A stretch of 64,000 nt of DNA from Flavobacterium ajazii (GTDB lineage Bacteria > Bacteroidota > Bacteroidia > Flavobacteriales > Flavobacteriaceae), in NCBI RefSeq assembly GCF_010614725.1, contig NZ_JAAEHL010000012.1:110269-174268 (forward strand), written 5' to 3'. The notes under the pieces are model-generated. The model saw only the letters and a program-made list of their open reading frames with translations, did no database searches and was not told the DNA's origin. The first letter of the stretch is position 1; each line of letters starts with the position of its first letter. Of the stretch, positions 35,482-43,068 are shown in pieces. The translations under genes were made by a program, and so were the position numbers.

Positions 35482-36945
35482 TTACAATTTACTAATATAA
35501 CTTCCGTACATATCTTTGAACTGGTGCCCGGTTGCAAAACGATCTTTGCTTAGCTTTTTATATTCAACCAATCCCCAAAGAATGAATTCTTTCATAAAGT
35601 ACACATCTTCTTTGGCTAAATGAGGTTGGTATTTTTTTAATAAAACATCTAACGGAGCTACTTCGTCTAAAATACTTGTGTAATCTGCATCTGAAGCATC
35701 GTCTAATAATTCGAAACCGCTTTCGGCAAAAAACCATTCTACAATATCTGAATATGGTGTTTTTTCGTCAGGTCTTTCTAATTTCTCAATTTTTGGGAAA
35801 TACTGAGGAAATAATGTTCGAATCGCAGAACCAATTAGGCTTTCTGCCACAACATCGGCTCCCTCCTGCTCTCCTTCGTAAACCAATTCTACTTTTCCTG
35901 TAATAGCCGGAATGATTCCTATAAAATCAGATAAACGCAAAGTTGTTTTATCTGCACCAGAAATTAAAGCGCGGCGTTCGGCTGTACTAATCAGGTTTTC
36001 AAAAGCCGTGATACTCATTCTTGCACTTACACCGCTTTTGTTATCTATGTATTCACTTTCGCGGGCTTCAAAACTAATCTGCTCCAAAATATCTCTCGCT
36101 AAACTTGGTACATAAACCAAATCTGTTTGATTTTGATCTAATTTAGATTCTTGTTCTGTAATCGTCCTTGCAATTTCTATACTTTCTGGATAATGTGTTA
36201 GAATTTGAGAACCAATTCTGTCTTTTAAAGGCGTAACAATACTTCCTCTATTGGTATAATCTTCCGGATTTGCTGTGAATACGAATTGCATATCCAAAGG
36301 CATTCTTAATTTGAATCCTCTAATCTGAATATCGCCTTCTTGTAGAATATTAAACAACGCAACTTGAATTCTTGCTTGTAAATCTGGCAATTCATTGATT
36401 ACAAAAATACAGCGATTCGCCCTCGGAATCATTCCGAAATGAATTACGCGATCATCTGCATATGATAGTTTTAAATTTGCTGCTTTTATCGGGTCAACAT
36501 CTCCAATTAAATCGGCTACGGTTACATCTGGCGTTGCCAATTTTTCGAAGAAACGTTCACTTCTATGTAGCCACGAAATTGGAGTTTCATCACCTTTTTC
36601 TGCTATTACATCTTTTGCAAAGCGCGAAATCGGATTTAAAGGATCGTCATTAATTTCTGAACCAGAAACATACGGAATATATTCATCTAACAATTCGACC
36701 ATCTTACGAGCCAAACGTGTTTTAGCCTGTCCGCGAAGTCCCAGTAAATTAATATTATGGCGAGATAAAATGGCTCTTTCCAATTCTGGAATTACAGTGT
36801 TTTCAAATCCGTGAACACCTTCAAAAACAGGTTTTCCAGATCTGATTTTTTCCCGAAGATTATTTCGCAATTCATCTTTAATACTTGTACTTTTATATCC
36901 AGCGGCTTTTAATTGACCTAATGTCTTTATGTCTAGTATATTCAT
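35482..36945 (-). CDS. MoxR-type AAA ATPase (magnesium-chelatase-like)
   Basis: 487 residues. The P-loop is GLRGQAKTR (69-77), a variant of GxxGxxKT; Walker B is CIFVINELPDL; sensor 1 is VFTANPEDYTNRG; the magnesium-chelatase-like loop RIGSQILTHYP follows. MoxR-type ATPases act with a VWA-domain partner to remodel or activate proteins. Here the VWA gene is immediately upstream on the same strand (37119-38237), which supports that assignment. A C-terminal lid domain of about 180 residues is less conserved. The substrate of the pair is unknown. Confidence 0.88.
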   Translation of the reverse strand: MNILDIKTLGQLKAAGYKSTSIKDELRNNLREKIRSGKPVFEGVHGFENTVIPELERAILSRHNINLLGLRGQAKTRLARKMVELLDEYIPYVSGSEINDDPLNPISRFAKDVIAEKGDETPISWLHRSERFFEKLATPDVTVADLIGDVDPIKAANLKLSYADDRVIHFGMIPRANRCIFVINELPDLQARIQVALFNILQEGDIQIRGFKLRMPLDMQFVFTANPEDYTNRGSIVTPLKDRIGSQILTHYPESIEIARTITEQESKLDQNQTDLVYVPSLARDILEQISFEARESEYIDNKSGVSARMSITAFENLISTAERRALISGADKTTLRLSDFIGIIPAITGKVELVYEGEQEGADVVAESLIGSAIRTLFPQYFPKIEKLERPDEKTPYSDIVEWFFAESGFELLDDASDADYTSILDEVAPLDVLLKKYQPHLAKEDVYFMKEFILWGLVEYKKLSKDRFATGHQFKDMYGSYISKL

Positions 36946-37118
36946 GGTATATTCAGATATCTTTTTATAATATTTTTTTTTGCTCTCGCAGATTTTGCCG
37001 ATTAAGCTGATTCATTTAATTGTGTTAGATGCACTGCAATGCGTCTTTACGATGTGCGTTGGGTTTATAGGCATGTAAAAAAAACCTCAGTGCTTAGAAT
37101 CTTGGCAACTTAGAACCT

Positions 37119-38237
37119 TTATTTAATTCTCTTCTTCCTATTCGCTTCATAATCTTCAAAAATCATTTCGCCCAAACCTTTCAGCCCGGTATAAAATGCT
37201 TTTCCTTGATTGGCTTCTGTGAACTGATTTACAAAACGCTGCAAGTACGGATCTCTGGCAATCATAAAAGTAGTAATCGGAATATGGAGTTTTCTCGCCT
37301 GCTGTGCCTGCGTGTAGCATTTATCAACAATATATTCATCCAAACCGTTACTATTCATATAATAGGAACCATCTCGTTCGCGAACACAGCTTGGTTTTCC
37401 GTCGGTAATCATAAAAATCTGCTTGTTGGTATTTCGCTTTCTGCGAAGAATATCCATCGCCAATTGTAAACCTGCAACCGTATTGGTATGATATGGACCA
37501 ACCTGCAAATATGGTAAATCTTTAATCGGAATTGTCCAAGCATCGTTACCAAAAACCAAAATATCCAAGGTATCTTTTGGATATCGTGTAGTGATTAATT
37601 CCGCCAAAGCCATTGCTACTTTTTTGGCTGGTGTGATGCGATCTTCGCCGTACAAAATCATACTGTGGCTGATATCGATCATTAAAACCGTACTCATCTG
37701 TGCTTTGTACTGAGCATCTTCTACCACCAAATCGTTTTCGGTCAACATGAAACTTTCGACACCATTGTTAACCTGAGCATTTCGAAGACTCTCTGTTAAT
37801 GAGATTCTTTCTAAGCTGTCGCCAAAATTATACTCACGGAATTCTCCGGTATGTTCGTCGCCACTTCCGGCATATTTTGTTTTATGATTACCATTTCCAG
37901 AACGTTTCAGATTTCCAAAAATCTGATCTAAAGCCTGCTGTCTGATCGCTCTTTCGGTTTTAGCAGTAATTCCAAAACCAGAACTCCCATCGCCTTTTAC
38001 TTCATCTTTGATATATCCTTTTTTCTTTAGGTCTTCAATAAAATCGTCGATTGTATAATTTTCGTCTGTAAGTTTATATTCTTTATCCAGCTCCCTAAGC
38101 CAGTTAATGGCCTCATCAAAATCACCCGAAGTATGGGTAATCAACTCTTTGAAAATTCCAAAAAGTTTGTCAAACGGAGACTGAAAAGGAGCTTCGTAAG
38201 TCTTAAAATAAAAGCCTTTTTTAAATTCGTTTTTCAT
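37119..38237 (-). CDS. VWA-domain protein, partner of the MoxR ATPase
   Basis: 372 residues. The VWA domain runs from about 180 to 360 with its metal-ion-dependent site: DISHS (188-192), the Thr of the second loop near NTVAGL, and Asp in ITDGKPS. The N-terminal half (1-170) is helical and acidic, containing TAKTERAIRQQALDQIFGNL and a Gly/Asn-rich linker. Such MoxR-VWA pairs form chaperone-like units. No membrane segment or signal is present, so it is cytoplasmic, in contrast to BatA/BatB proteins. It probably starts the operon that continues with the ATPase gene. Confidence 0.85.
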   Translation of the reverse strand: MKNEFKKGFYFKTYEAPFQSPFDKLFGIFKELITHTSGDFDEAINWLRELDKEYKLTDENYTIDDFIEDLKKKGYIKDEVKGDGSSGFGITAKTERAIRQQALDQIFGNLKRSGNGNHKTKYAGSGDEHTGEFREYNFGDSLERISLTESLRNAQVNNGVESFMLTENDLVVEDAQYKAQMSTVLMIDISHSMILYGEDRITPAKKVAMALAELITTRYPKDTLDILVFGNDAWTIPIKDLPYLQVGPYHTNTVAGLQLAMDILRRKRNTNKQIFMITDGKPSCVRERDGSYYMNSNGLDEYIVDKCYTQAQQARKLHIPITTFMIARDPYLQRFVNQFTEANQGKAFYTGLKGLGEMIFEDYEANRKKRIK

Positions 38238-38344
38238 AATTTTTAAAATTACGTTTTTTTAGAATTATGAAAAACGAATCGTTTATTAATTTTTAGTTAA
38301 AATATCCAATCAAAAACCAGAACTAACAGTGTTAGATATAATAA

Positions 38345-38743
38345 TTATTCAAACTTTCCATCCAAATAATACCAAGCACTATTTTCGTATTTAAAAGTAG
38401 AAAACTCGTAATGTACTTGTGGTTTATTATCTGAATCTAAAAAGTAAGCTTTAAATTCGACTGCATTTTCAGTAAAACTCAAAATTTCTAATTTCTGCCA
38501 TTTATTAGAAACAGCCCATTTTAAAATTTCAGGTTTTGAATAATATTTTCTTTCCGAAATATAGGTAGTTTCCATTAAATAATCAGCATTATGAGAAGCA
38601 TAAGCCGAATATCTGGAACGCATTAAAGCTAATGCTGAAGGCGCCTTTTGACCATCATTCAAATATAATCCACAGCAATTTTCAAAAAGCAGTCCCGTAT
38701 CGCAGAAACATGTATTACTCTCCATCGACTGGTTCTTCTCCAT
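38345..38743 (-). CDS. YchJ-family (UPF0225) protein
   Basis: 132 residues. The N-terminal metal-binding segment CFCDTGLLFENCCGLYL (SEC-C-like: CxC and CC) is followed by the YchJ signature ALALMRSRYSAYASHNADYLMETT and FKAYFLDSDNKPQVHYEFSTFKYENSAWYYLDGKFE (NTF2-like second domain). Family function is unknown. Its start overlaps the preceding 77-residue gene by 29 bases, indicating one transcript. Confidence 0.85.
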   Translation of the reverse strand: MEKNQSMESNTCFCDTGLLFENCCGLYLNDGQKAPSALALMRSRYSAYASHNADYLMETTYISERKYYSKPEILKWAVSNKWQKLEILSFTENAVEFKAYFLDSDNKPQVHYEFSTFKYENSAWYYLDGKFE

Positions 38744-38948
38744 TAATTTTTACATGAAGCTGATTCAGCAAAACCTGATAACGTGTAATTTCTCTCACTT
38801 CTTCATCTTCTTCAGCAAAATCAATCATTTCGTCTAGAGTTTCACTTACTTCTAAAAGTTTATTATTGGCTTCTCTGTCGTTTTTAGCAGCGATTAAATC
38901 GATAATTTCTTGTACGCTTGCTTTTAAAGTTTCAAATTTTGAATTCAT
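38715..38948 (-). CDS. Small helical protein, unknown
   Basis: 77 residues, highly acidic and predicted as two or three long helices (SVQEIIDLIAAKNDREANNKLLEVSETLDEMIDFAEEDEEVREITRYQVLLNQLHVKI). No membrane segment and no known family. It overlaps the YchJ gene by 29 bases and probably is its first operon partner. Confidence 0.7.
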   Translation of the reverse strand: MNSKFETLKASVQEIIDLIAAKNDREANNKLLEVSETLDEMIDFAEEDEEVREITRYQVLLNQLHVKINGEEPVDGE

Positions 38949-38958
38949 TTTTTTTTTG

Positions 38959-39020
38959 GTTTCAAGTTTCAGATTTCAAGTTTCAGGTTCAACTTGTAAC
39001 GTGAAACCTGAAACTTGAAA
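38959..39020. repeat. Dispersed GAAACTTGAAAC-type repeat with 16-base inverted arms
   Basis: TTTCAAGTTTCAGGTT at 38974-38989 is the exact reverse complement of 39005-39020. Related copies are at 40051-40078, 53992-54027 and 56337-56360. The units AACCTGAAAC and TTTCAAG recur between genes in this window only. Confidence 0.75.
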
Positions 39021-39029
39021 CAAATATTT

Positions 39030-39176
39030 TTACTCTTCGTTTTTACTTTCGTTGAATTTCTTCACGATTTCTTTTAGTTTTTCTTTTCTAGCAATTTCAG
39101 CTTGTTTGGCTTTTGCCTGGGCTTTGTGCAATTTGTCATTGTGTTTTTTGATGTTCTTTTCGTTATTGCGTCCCAT
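39030..39176 (-). CDS. Small charged protein, unknown
   Basis: 48 residues (MGRNNEKNIKKHNDKLHKAQ and so on, ending FNESKNEE). Strongly Lys/Glu/Ala-rich, expected as a single long helix, and overlapping the stop of the 180-residue gene by one base (TAATG), hence translationally coupled to it. Too short for a family call. Confidence 0.65.
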   Translation of the reverse strand: MGRNNEKNIKKHNDKLHKAQAKAKQAEIARKEKLKEIVKKFNESKNEE

Positions 39177-39718
39177 TATACTTCTCTTTTAATTTGCTCT
39201 AAAGTTTTTTCGGTAAAAATCAATTCATTAATGATTTGTTTTCGCAATTCATCAATATCATCATAATCAAAATGTTTGGCCCAATTCGTCAGTTGCTGCA
39301 GATTTCTTATTTGTTTTAATCTCTTTGTGGTTTCCAAACTTGTCCTTAAAACGGCTTTCCCATCGTATAGAGGATTATTTTTATGCTGATAATTAGCCAA
39401 GTTTTTTTCGAAATCAGCTTCAATATAATATAGTTTATCCGTTGCGTTATCTGGATAAAACTCTTCCCACTTTGCAAAACCAATTTTAGTTTTCGATTCT
39501 GTTTCAGGGTCACGGGAAATTAAACGCCATTTACTGTTTGCCAGCCTTCCCCAGTGATTAGAAACGCGATACATTCCTTCTTCAGTATAATAATAAGAAC
39601 TTCCAGCTTTGCTTTCAAATTGTTTTTTTAAACCTTTAACTGCATCCGGAAGCACTTCATGAAAAGCACAAAACGTATTTTTAAATGAATTTGGATGTGG
39701 TTTAAAGTTTTTCTGCAT
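39176..39718 (-). CDS. Conserved-looking protein of unknown function
   Basis: 180 residues, mixed alpha/beta, soluble, without a signal peptide. Recognisable stretches are SSYYYTEEGMYRVSNHWGRLANSKWRLI and KIGFAKWEEFYPDN, with a helical C-terminus (LRTSLETTKRLKQIRNLQQL). The only known start is ATG 39718, with TATATTTG five bases in front of it, so the transcript would be near-leaderless. It precedes the 48-residue gene with one base of overlap. I do not recognise the family. Confidence 0.75.
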   Translation of the reverse strand: MQKNFKPHPNSFKNTFCAFHEVLPDAVKGLKKQFESKAGSSYYYTEEGMYRVSNHWGRLANSKWRLISRDPETESKTKIGFAKWEEFYPDNATDKLYYIEADFEKNLANYQHKNNPLYDGKAVLRTSLETTKRLKQIRNLQQLTNWAKHFDYDDIDELRKQIINELIFTEKTLEQIKREV

Positions 39719-39722
39719 GTTG

Positions 39723-39730
39723 CAAATATA
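39723..39730 (-). promoter_or_regulatory. Promoter -7 box of the 39718 gene
   Basis: TATATTTG on the minus strand ends four bases upstream of ATG, giving almost no leader. It is back to back with the + strand box at 39767. Confidence 0.6.
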
Positions 39731-39766
39731 CTCAGATTACAGCGAACTCCCTAAAATATTAATCGC

Positions 39767-39774
39767 TACCTTTG
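39767..39774 (+). promoter_or_regulatory. Promoter -7 box of the 39799 gene
   Basis: TACCTTTG fits TAnnTTTG, 25 bases before the start codon. It is divergent from the minus-strand box at 39723-39730. Confidence 0.55.
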
Positions 39775-39798
39775 CCTCTTAATTTCAAACAAAAAATC

Positions 39799-40044
39799 AT
39801 GTCTAAAGATTCACAACAAAAAATGCCGCAAAAAGGAGTTTTTACCGGTATTATCGAAAAAGATGAAAACAACAATTATTTCTGCGGGGAATATCTTTTA
39901 GACTACAAAATGGTTCAGGCAAAATTTAATGTCGGTGATTGGATTACTATAAAATCAGTTATTGAAAACCCAAGCGATATGAGCTATAAACAATATCCAA
40001 AGAAATCCAGAAATTTCGATAAGGCGAATCATAAGCCTGAATAA
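39799..40044 (+). CDS. Small soluble protein, unknown
   Basis: 81 residues from ATG 39799 (an upstream TTG nine codons earlier lies inside the promoter). The N-terminus is hydrophilic (MSKDSQQKMPQKGVF), followed by a compact beta-rich core (TGIIEKDENNNYFCGEYLLDYKM and VQAKFNVGDWITIKSVIENP) and a basic tail. Possibly an OB- or SH3-like small fold, but this is conjecture. Divergent from the 180-residue gene. Confidence 0.6.
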   Translation: MSKDSQQKMPQKGVFTGIIEKDENNNYFCGEYLLDYKMVQAKFNVGDWITIKSVIENPSDMSYKQYPKKSRNFDKANHKPE

Positions 40045-40050
40045 TTTTTT

Positions 40051-40078
40051 GTTTCAAGTTTCGTTTGTTTCAAGTTGT
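40051..40078. repeat. GTTTCAAGTTTC-type dispersed repeat copy
   Basis: GTTTCAAGTTTCG and a second TTTCAAGTT lie just after the 39799 gene, matching the units at 38959, 53992 and 56337. Confidence 0.5.
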
Positions 40079-40189
40079 TTATGTTTTTTTTACTCCAAAA
40101 GATGTTAATTTTTTCATTTAACTTTTGGCTAAATAATAAGTTCGTAAAGCTTTTTTCTGAATCCATTACCAAAACCTTAAGCTGAATCA

Positions 40190-40753
40190 ATGCTAGAAAA
40201 TGAATTCGTTTTCAAGAAATTTTTTATTTCGAAAAATACATTTTGGAACTTTAAAAACATTGTTTGTTATGAAATTTCAAAAGAAGAAGAAATTATCGCA
40301 AGAATTGAAATCAACTCAACATTTACTGCAAAAATAGATTATAATTCACACGAATATTTCATCAGACCATTGACAAGATTTTCCGTTTTAAGAAAACTTG
40401 AAATTTTCTCATCAGAAAATCTCAAAATAGGAGAAATTGATTATTGGAGATGGACTTGGCTACGTCCAAAGATTTCCATTTACGATAAATATATAAATGA
40501 AAATTGGGAATTTGATAAAAATGCCCCATCATTTTTCAAAAACAGGAAGAACACTTACACTACTTTTCTAAACGACGGAAATAAAATAATTTCATATGAA
40601 ATAAAATTAGGATCTTTTTTTGAGGACAATAACAAAAATGATTGTTTAAAAGAATTAAATGGAATTATAAGGTTTTCTGGAAATTCTAATTTAATATTAA
40701 TACTTGGGGTCTATCTTAATGAACTACTTGTTTTTGAAGAAATGGAAAAATAA
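40190..40753 (+). CDS. Protein of unknown function
   Basis: 187 residues, soluble, rich in Asn, Ile, Lys and Phe, with many short strands (FIRPLTRFSVLRKLEIFSSENLKIGEIDYWRWTWL, KISIYDKYINENWEF) and a hydrophobic C-terminal segment (LILILGVYLNELLVFEEM). Resembles beta-rich tubby-like proteins in strand pattern only. No signal peptide. It lies alone; the A+T content is high for a gene here. Confidence 0.65.
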   Translation: MLENEFVFKKFFISKNTFWNFKNIVCYEISKEEEIIARIEINSTFTAKIDYNSHEYFIRPLTRFSVLRKLEIFSSENLKIGEIDYWRWTWLRPKISIYDKYINENWEFDKNAPSFFKNRKNTYTTFLNDGNKIISYEIKLGSFFEDNNKNDCLKELNGIIRFSGNSNLILILGVYLNELLVFEEMEK

Positions 40754-40949
40754 TAACACAGCCTAAATAACCGATTGTAAGAGCTATAAGCTTTTTCAGG
40801 TCTTATTTGGAATTAACTTCATCATTTCAAAAATTAAAATTTCAAGTATTTTTATTAATTCATCCTCAAACTGTTTTCAGTTAAGACAAGTTTGATACAA
40901 CTTTGCAAACTTTGCGTTTTATTACAAACTCAAATAAACAAATCTTAGC

Positions 40950-40965
40950 CCCGATAGCTATCGGG
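40950..40965. repeat. Perfect 16-base palindrome CCCGATAGCTATCGGG
   Basis: CCCGATAGCTATCGGG is self-complementary. From memory, the motif recurs in many flavobacterial intergenic regions. Confidence 0.6.
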
Positions 40966-41040
40966 ATTGCAGTTAAATAAAGTTATAGTTAACTTTATTC
41001 AATATTTTTTCTATCAAAACTAAAAAGTTAAAAAAAAGTG

Positions 41041-41048
41041 TACCTTTG
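41041..41048 (+). promoter_or_regulatory. Promoter -7 box of the J/KTSC gene
   Basis: TACCTTTG fits TAnnTTTG, 71 bases before the start codon. Confidence 0.55.
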
Positions 41049-41119
41049 CAAAAAATTTGTCGATTTGAGCTAATTAATATCGATTTAAAACTAATAGACA
41101 AGTAGTTACCTTTATATTT

Positions 41120-41560
41120 ATGAAAAAAATAGTTGAATACCGCAAGTTACTAAACGTAGAAAAAACTGCAGAATTAAAAGATTTAAAAACAATTTATCGT
41201 AATGCGATGAAAGAATCTCATCCGGATAAATTCGTAGGAGACGACGCTGGTTTAAAAGAAGCAGAAGAGAAAAGTAAAACGATCATCGAAGCTTACCACT
41301 TTTTAGTAAGTATTCACCCTGATACTATCAAACTTAATTTACCTGAGTATACAGAAACAATTACAACTTGTTCTATTACAGATTTTAAATTTGTAGAAGG
41401 TCGTTTAATTATTGACTTTTCTAACGGAAGTGTTTACGAATACATTAGTGTTCCTAAAGCAACTTACGTTAAAATGGTAAATGCAGATTCTCCTGCAAGA
41501 TTTGCAAAAAGACATATTCTTAATGCTTTTACTTGGAGAAAGAAAACAAATCAGGAATAA
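41120..41560 (+). CDS. J-domain / KTSC fusion protein
   Basis: 146 residues. The N-terminal part (1-75) is a J-domain with the signature HPD at 34-36 (MKESHPDKF), which in DnaJ-type cochaperones stimulates Hsp70 ATPase. The C-terminal part (about 80-140, FKFVEGRLIIDFSNGSVYEYISVPKATYVKMVNADSPARFAKRHIL) matches the KTSC domain, a small domain of unknown function whose name comes from conserved residues. No Gly/Phe linker, zinc finger or substrate domain is present, so it is a minimal J-protein. The gene stands alone, with its own promoter and a strong terminator. Confidence 0.85.
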   Translation: MKKIVEYRKLLNVEKTAELKDLKTIYRNAMKESHPDKFVGDDAGLKEAEEKSKTIIEAYHFLVSIHPDTIKLNLPEYTETITTCSITDFKFVEGRLIIDFSNGSVYEYISVPKATYVKMVNADSPARFAKRHILNAFTWRKKTNQE

Positions 41561-41582
41561 AATTACATTATATATATTTTTT

Positions 41583-41612
41583 AAAGCATTCTGCCTTCAG
41601 AATGCTTTTTTT
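41583..41612 (+). terminator. Rho-independent terminator after J/KTSC gene
   Basis: AGCATTCTG/CAGAATGCT stem with a four-base loop followed by seven T, 22 bases after the stop. Confidence 0.9.
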
Positions 41613-41758
41613 ATGTTTAAAAAACACCAAATTGTTTAATATGATTCTGAATAACAACAGAATAATTTGTTTTATTAGCACTTTAAAATAGATAATTCCT
41701 TATATACAAGCCTTTTGAGTCAGAAAAAACTATAACAAAATTTTAGGTTGCAAAATAG

Positions 41759-41787
41759 TTGATGTTTTATATTTTTAAATACTTTTG
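41759..41787 (+). promoter_or_regulatory. Promoter of the thioredoxin-like gene
   Basis: TTG (41759-41761), an 18-base spacer and TACTTTTG (41780-41787) match the flavobacterial promoter pattern. The start codon is 34 bases further on. Confidence 0.7.
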
Positions 41788-41821
41788 TTGCGCAAATCAA
41801 TTAACTAATTAATTTTTTATA

Positions 41822-42991
41822 ATGAAAAAAGTATTCTTTTTACTTACAGCTTCTTTAGCAATAATTTCATGCAGCAAGGTTAAAGACGGTGAATACCTTA
41901 TTACCGGAACTGCTAAAGGTATTGCTAACGGAAAAACAATTATCCTTCAGGGGCAAGACCCTGTAACAATGGCTCCGGTAGCCCTTGATACTGTAAAAGT
42001 TGAAAACGGAAAATTTGAAATAAAAGGAAAAGTTACTGAACCAGCTTTTCATATTTTACTTGTACAAGACATTCAGGGTCAGGTTCCGTTTATCTTAGAA
42101 ACTGGTGAAATTAACATCGAAGTGGATAAGGACAGTATCCACAAATCTAAAATTGCAGGAACTTACAGCAACGATGAATACGTTAAATTCAACGAAGATC
42201 TTGTTAAAGTTCAGAAAAAATTAATGGATTTCCAGAAAAAAAATACTCAAACTATGCAAGCTGCTCAACAAAAACAAGACACAGCAGTTATCAATGGTTT
42301 AATGAAACAATACATGGCGATTCAAACTGAAGTACAGGCAGAGTCTAAAAAGAAATATACTGCTTATGCTGAAACACACCCTAAATCATTCATTTCAGCT
42401 TTAATTATCCAAAGTTTAATTAATGATCCATCTGCTGATTTCAAAAAAACGGAAGCTTTATACAACTCTTTGGATGAGTCATTGAAAAACACAAAACCAG
42501 GAAAAAGCATTAAAGAAAAAATTGGCCAGATGAAAATGCCTGCTGTAGGTACTGGAGCTGCTCCAGTTGGCAGCCCTAAATGAAGAGCAGATTTTTCTGC
42601 TCCTAATCCCGAAGGCAAAACAGTATCGCTTAAAGAAAGTTTAGGAAAAGTAACAATTGTAGACTTCTGGGCTTCATGGTGTGGACCATGCAGAAAAGAA
42701 AATCCGAATGTTGTGGCAATCTACAAAGAATTCCATTCAAAAGGATTGAACATCATCGGTGTTTCACTTGATAAAGAAGCATCTGCCTGGAAAGAAGCCA
42801 TCGCAAAAGACAATTTAAGCTGGACACATGTATCTAACTTAAAACATTGGGATGAACCGATTGCGAAACAATACAATGTAGAATCTATTCCTGCAACCTT
42901 TATACTTGATTCTTCAGGAAAAGTTGTTGCTCAGGATTTAAGAGGAGCAGAATTAAAAGCAAAAATTATAGAGCTTTTAGCAAAAAAATAA
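41822..42991 (+). pseudogene. DUF4369/TlpA-type thioredoxin gene interrupted by in-frame TGA
   Basis: The reading frame is continuous from ATG 41822 to TAA 42989-42991 except for TGA at codon 254 (42581-42583). Codons 1-253 give a lipoprotein with lipobox (LAIISCSK, C17) and a DUF4369 domain typical of Bacteroidota TlpA-like proteins. After the TGA the same frame resumes as ADFSAPNPEGKTVSL and the thioredoxin domain WCGPC (Cys287, Cys290). The arrangement is that of an extracytoplasmic thiol-disulfide reductase. The stop may be a mutation, a sequencing error, or a read-through site. No downstream start before 42713 would produce the active-site motif. Both halves are well conserved. Confidence 0.85.
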
Positions 42992-42995
42992 TACC

Positions 42996-43026
42996 AAAAA
43001 CTCCGGAGTTCATCCGGAGTTTTTTT
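42996..43026. terminator. Bidirectional terminator after thioredoxin-like gene
   Basis: ACTCCGGA/TCCGGAGT with a five-base loop, followed by T on +, and by T on - (A run before the stem), serving both convergent genes. Confidence 0.85.
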
Positions 43027-43068
43027 ATTACACCTGTATTTTATTTCTGAAAGAATAATTTATCCGGA

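Larger units (their letters stand above)
40754..41119. other. Non-coding stretch with palindrome and promoter
   Basis: 366 bases. It contains CCCGATAGCTATCGGG (40950-40965) and the -7 box at 41041. Nothing else recognised. Confidence 0.55.

Noticed and set aside
42581..42583. Frameshift or selenocysteine explanation for the thioredoxin TGA
   Set aside because: Frames on both sides are identical, so no frameshift. No selenocysteine insertion structure is seen, and the position is a linker rather than the active site.
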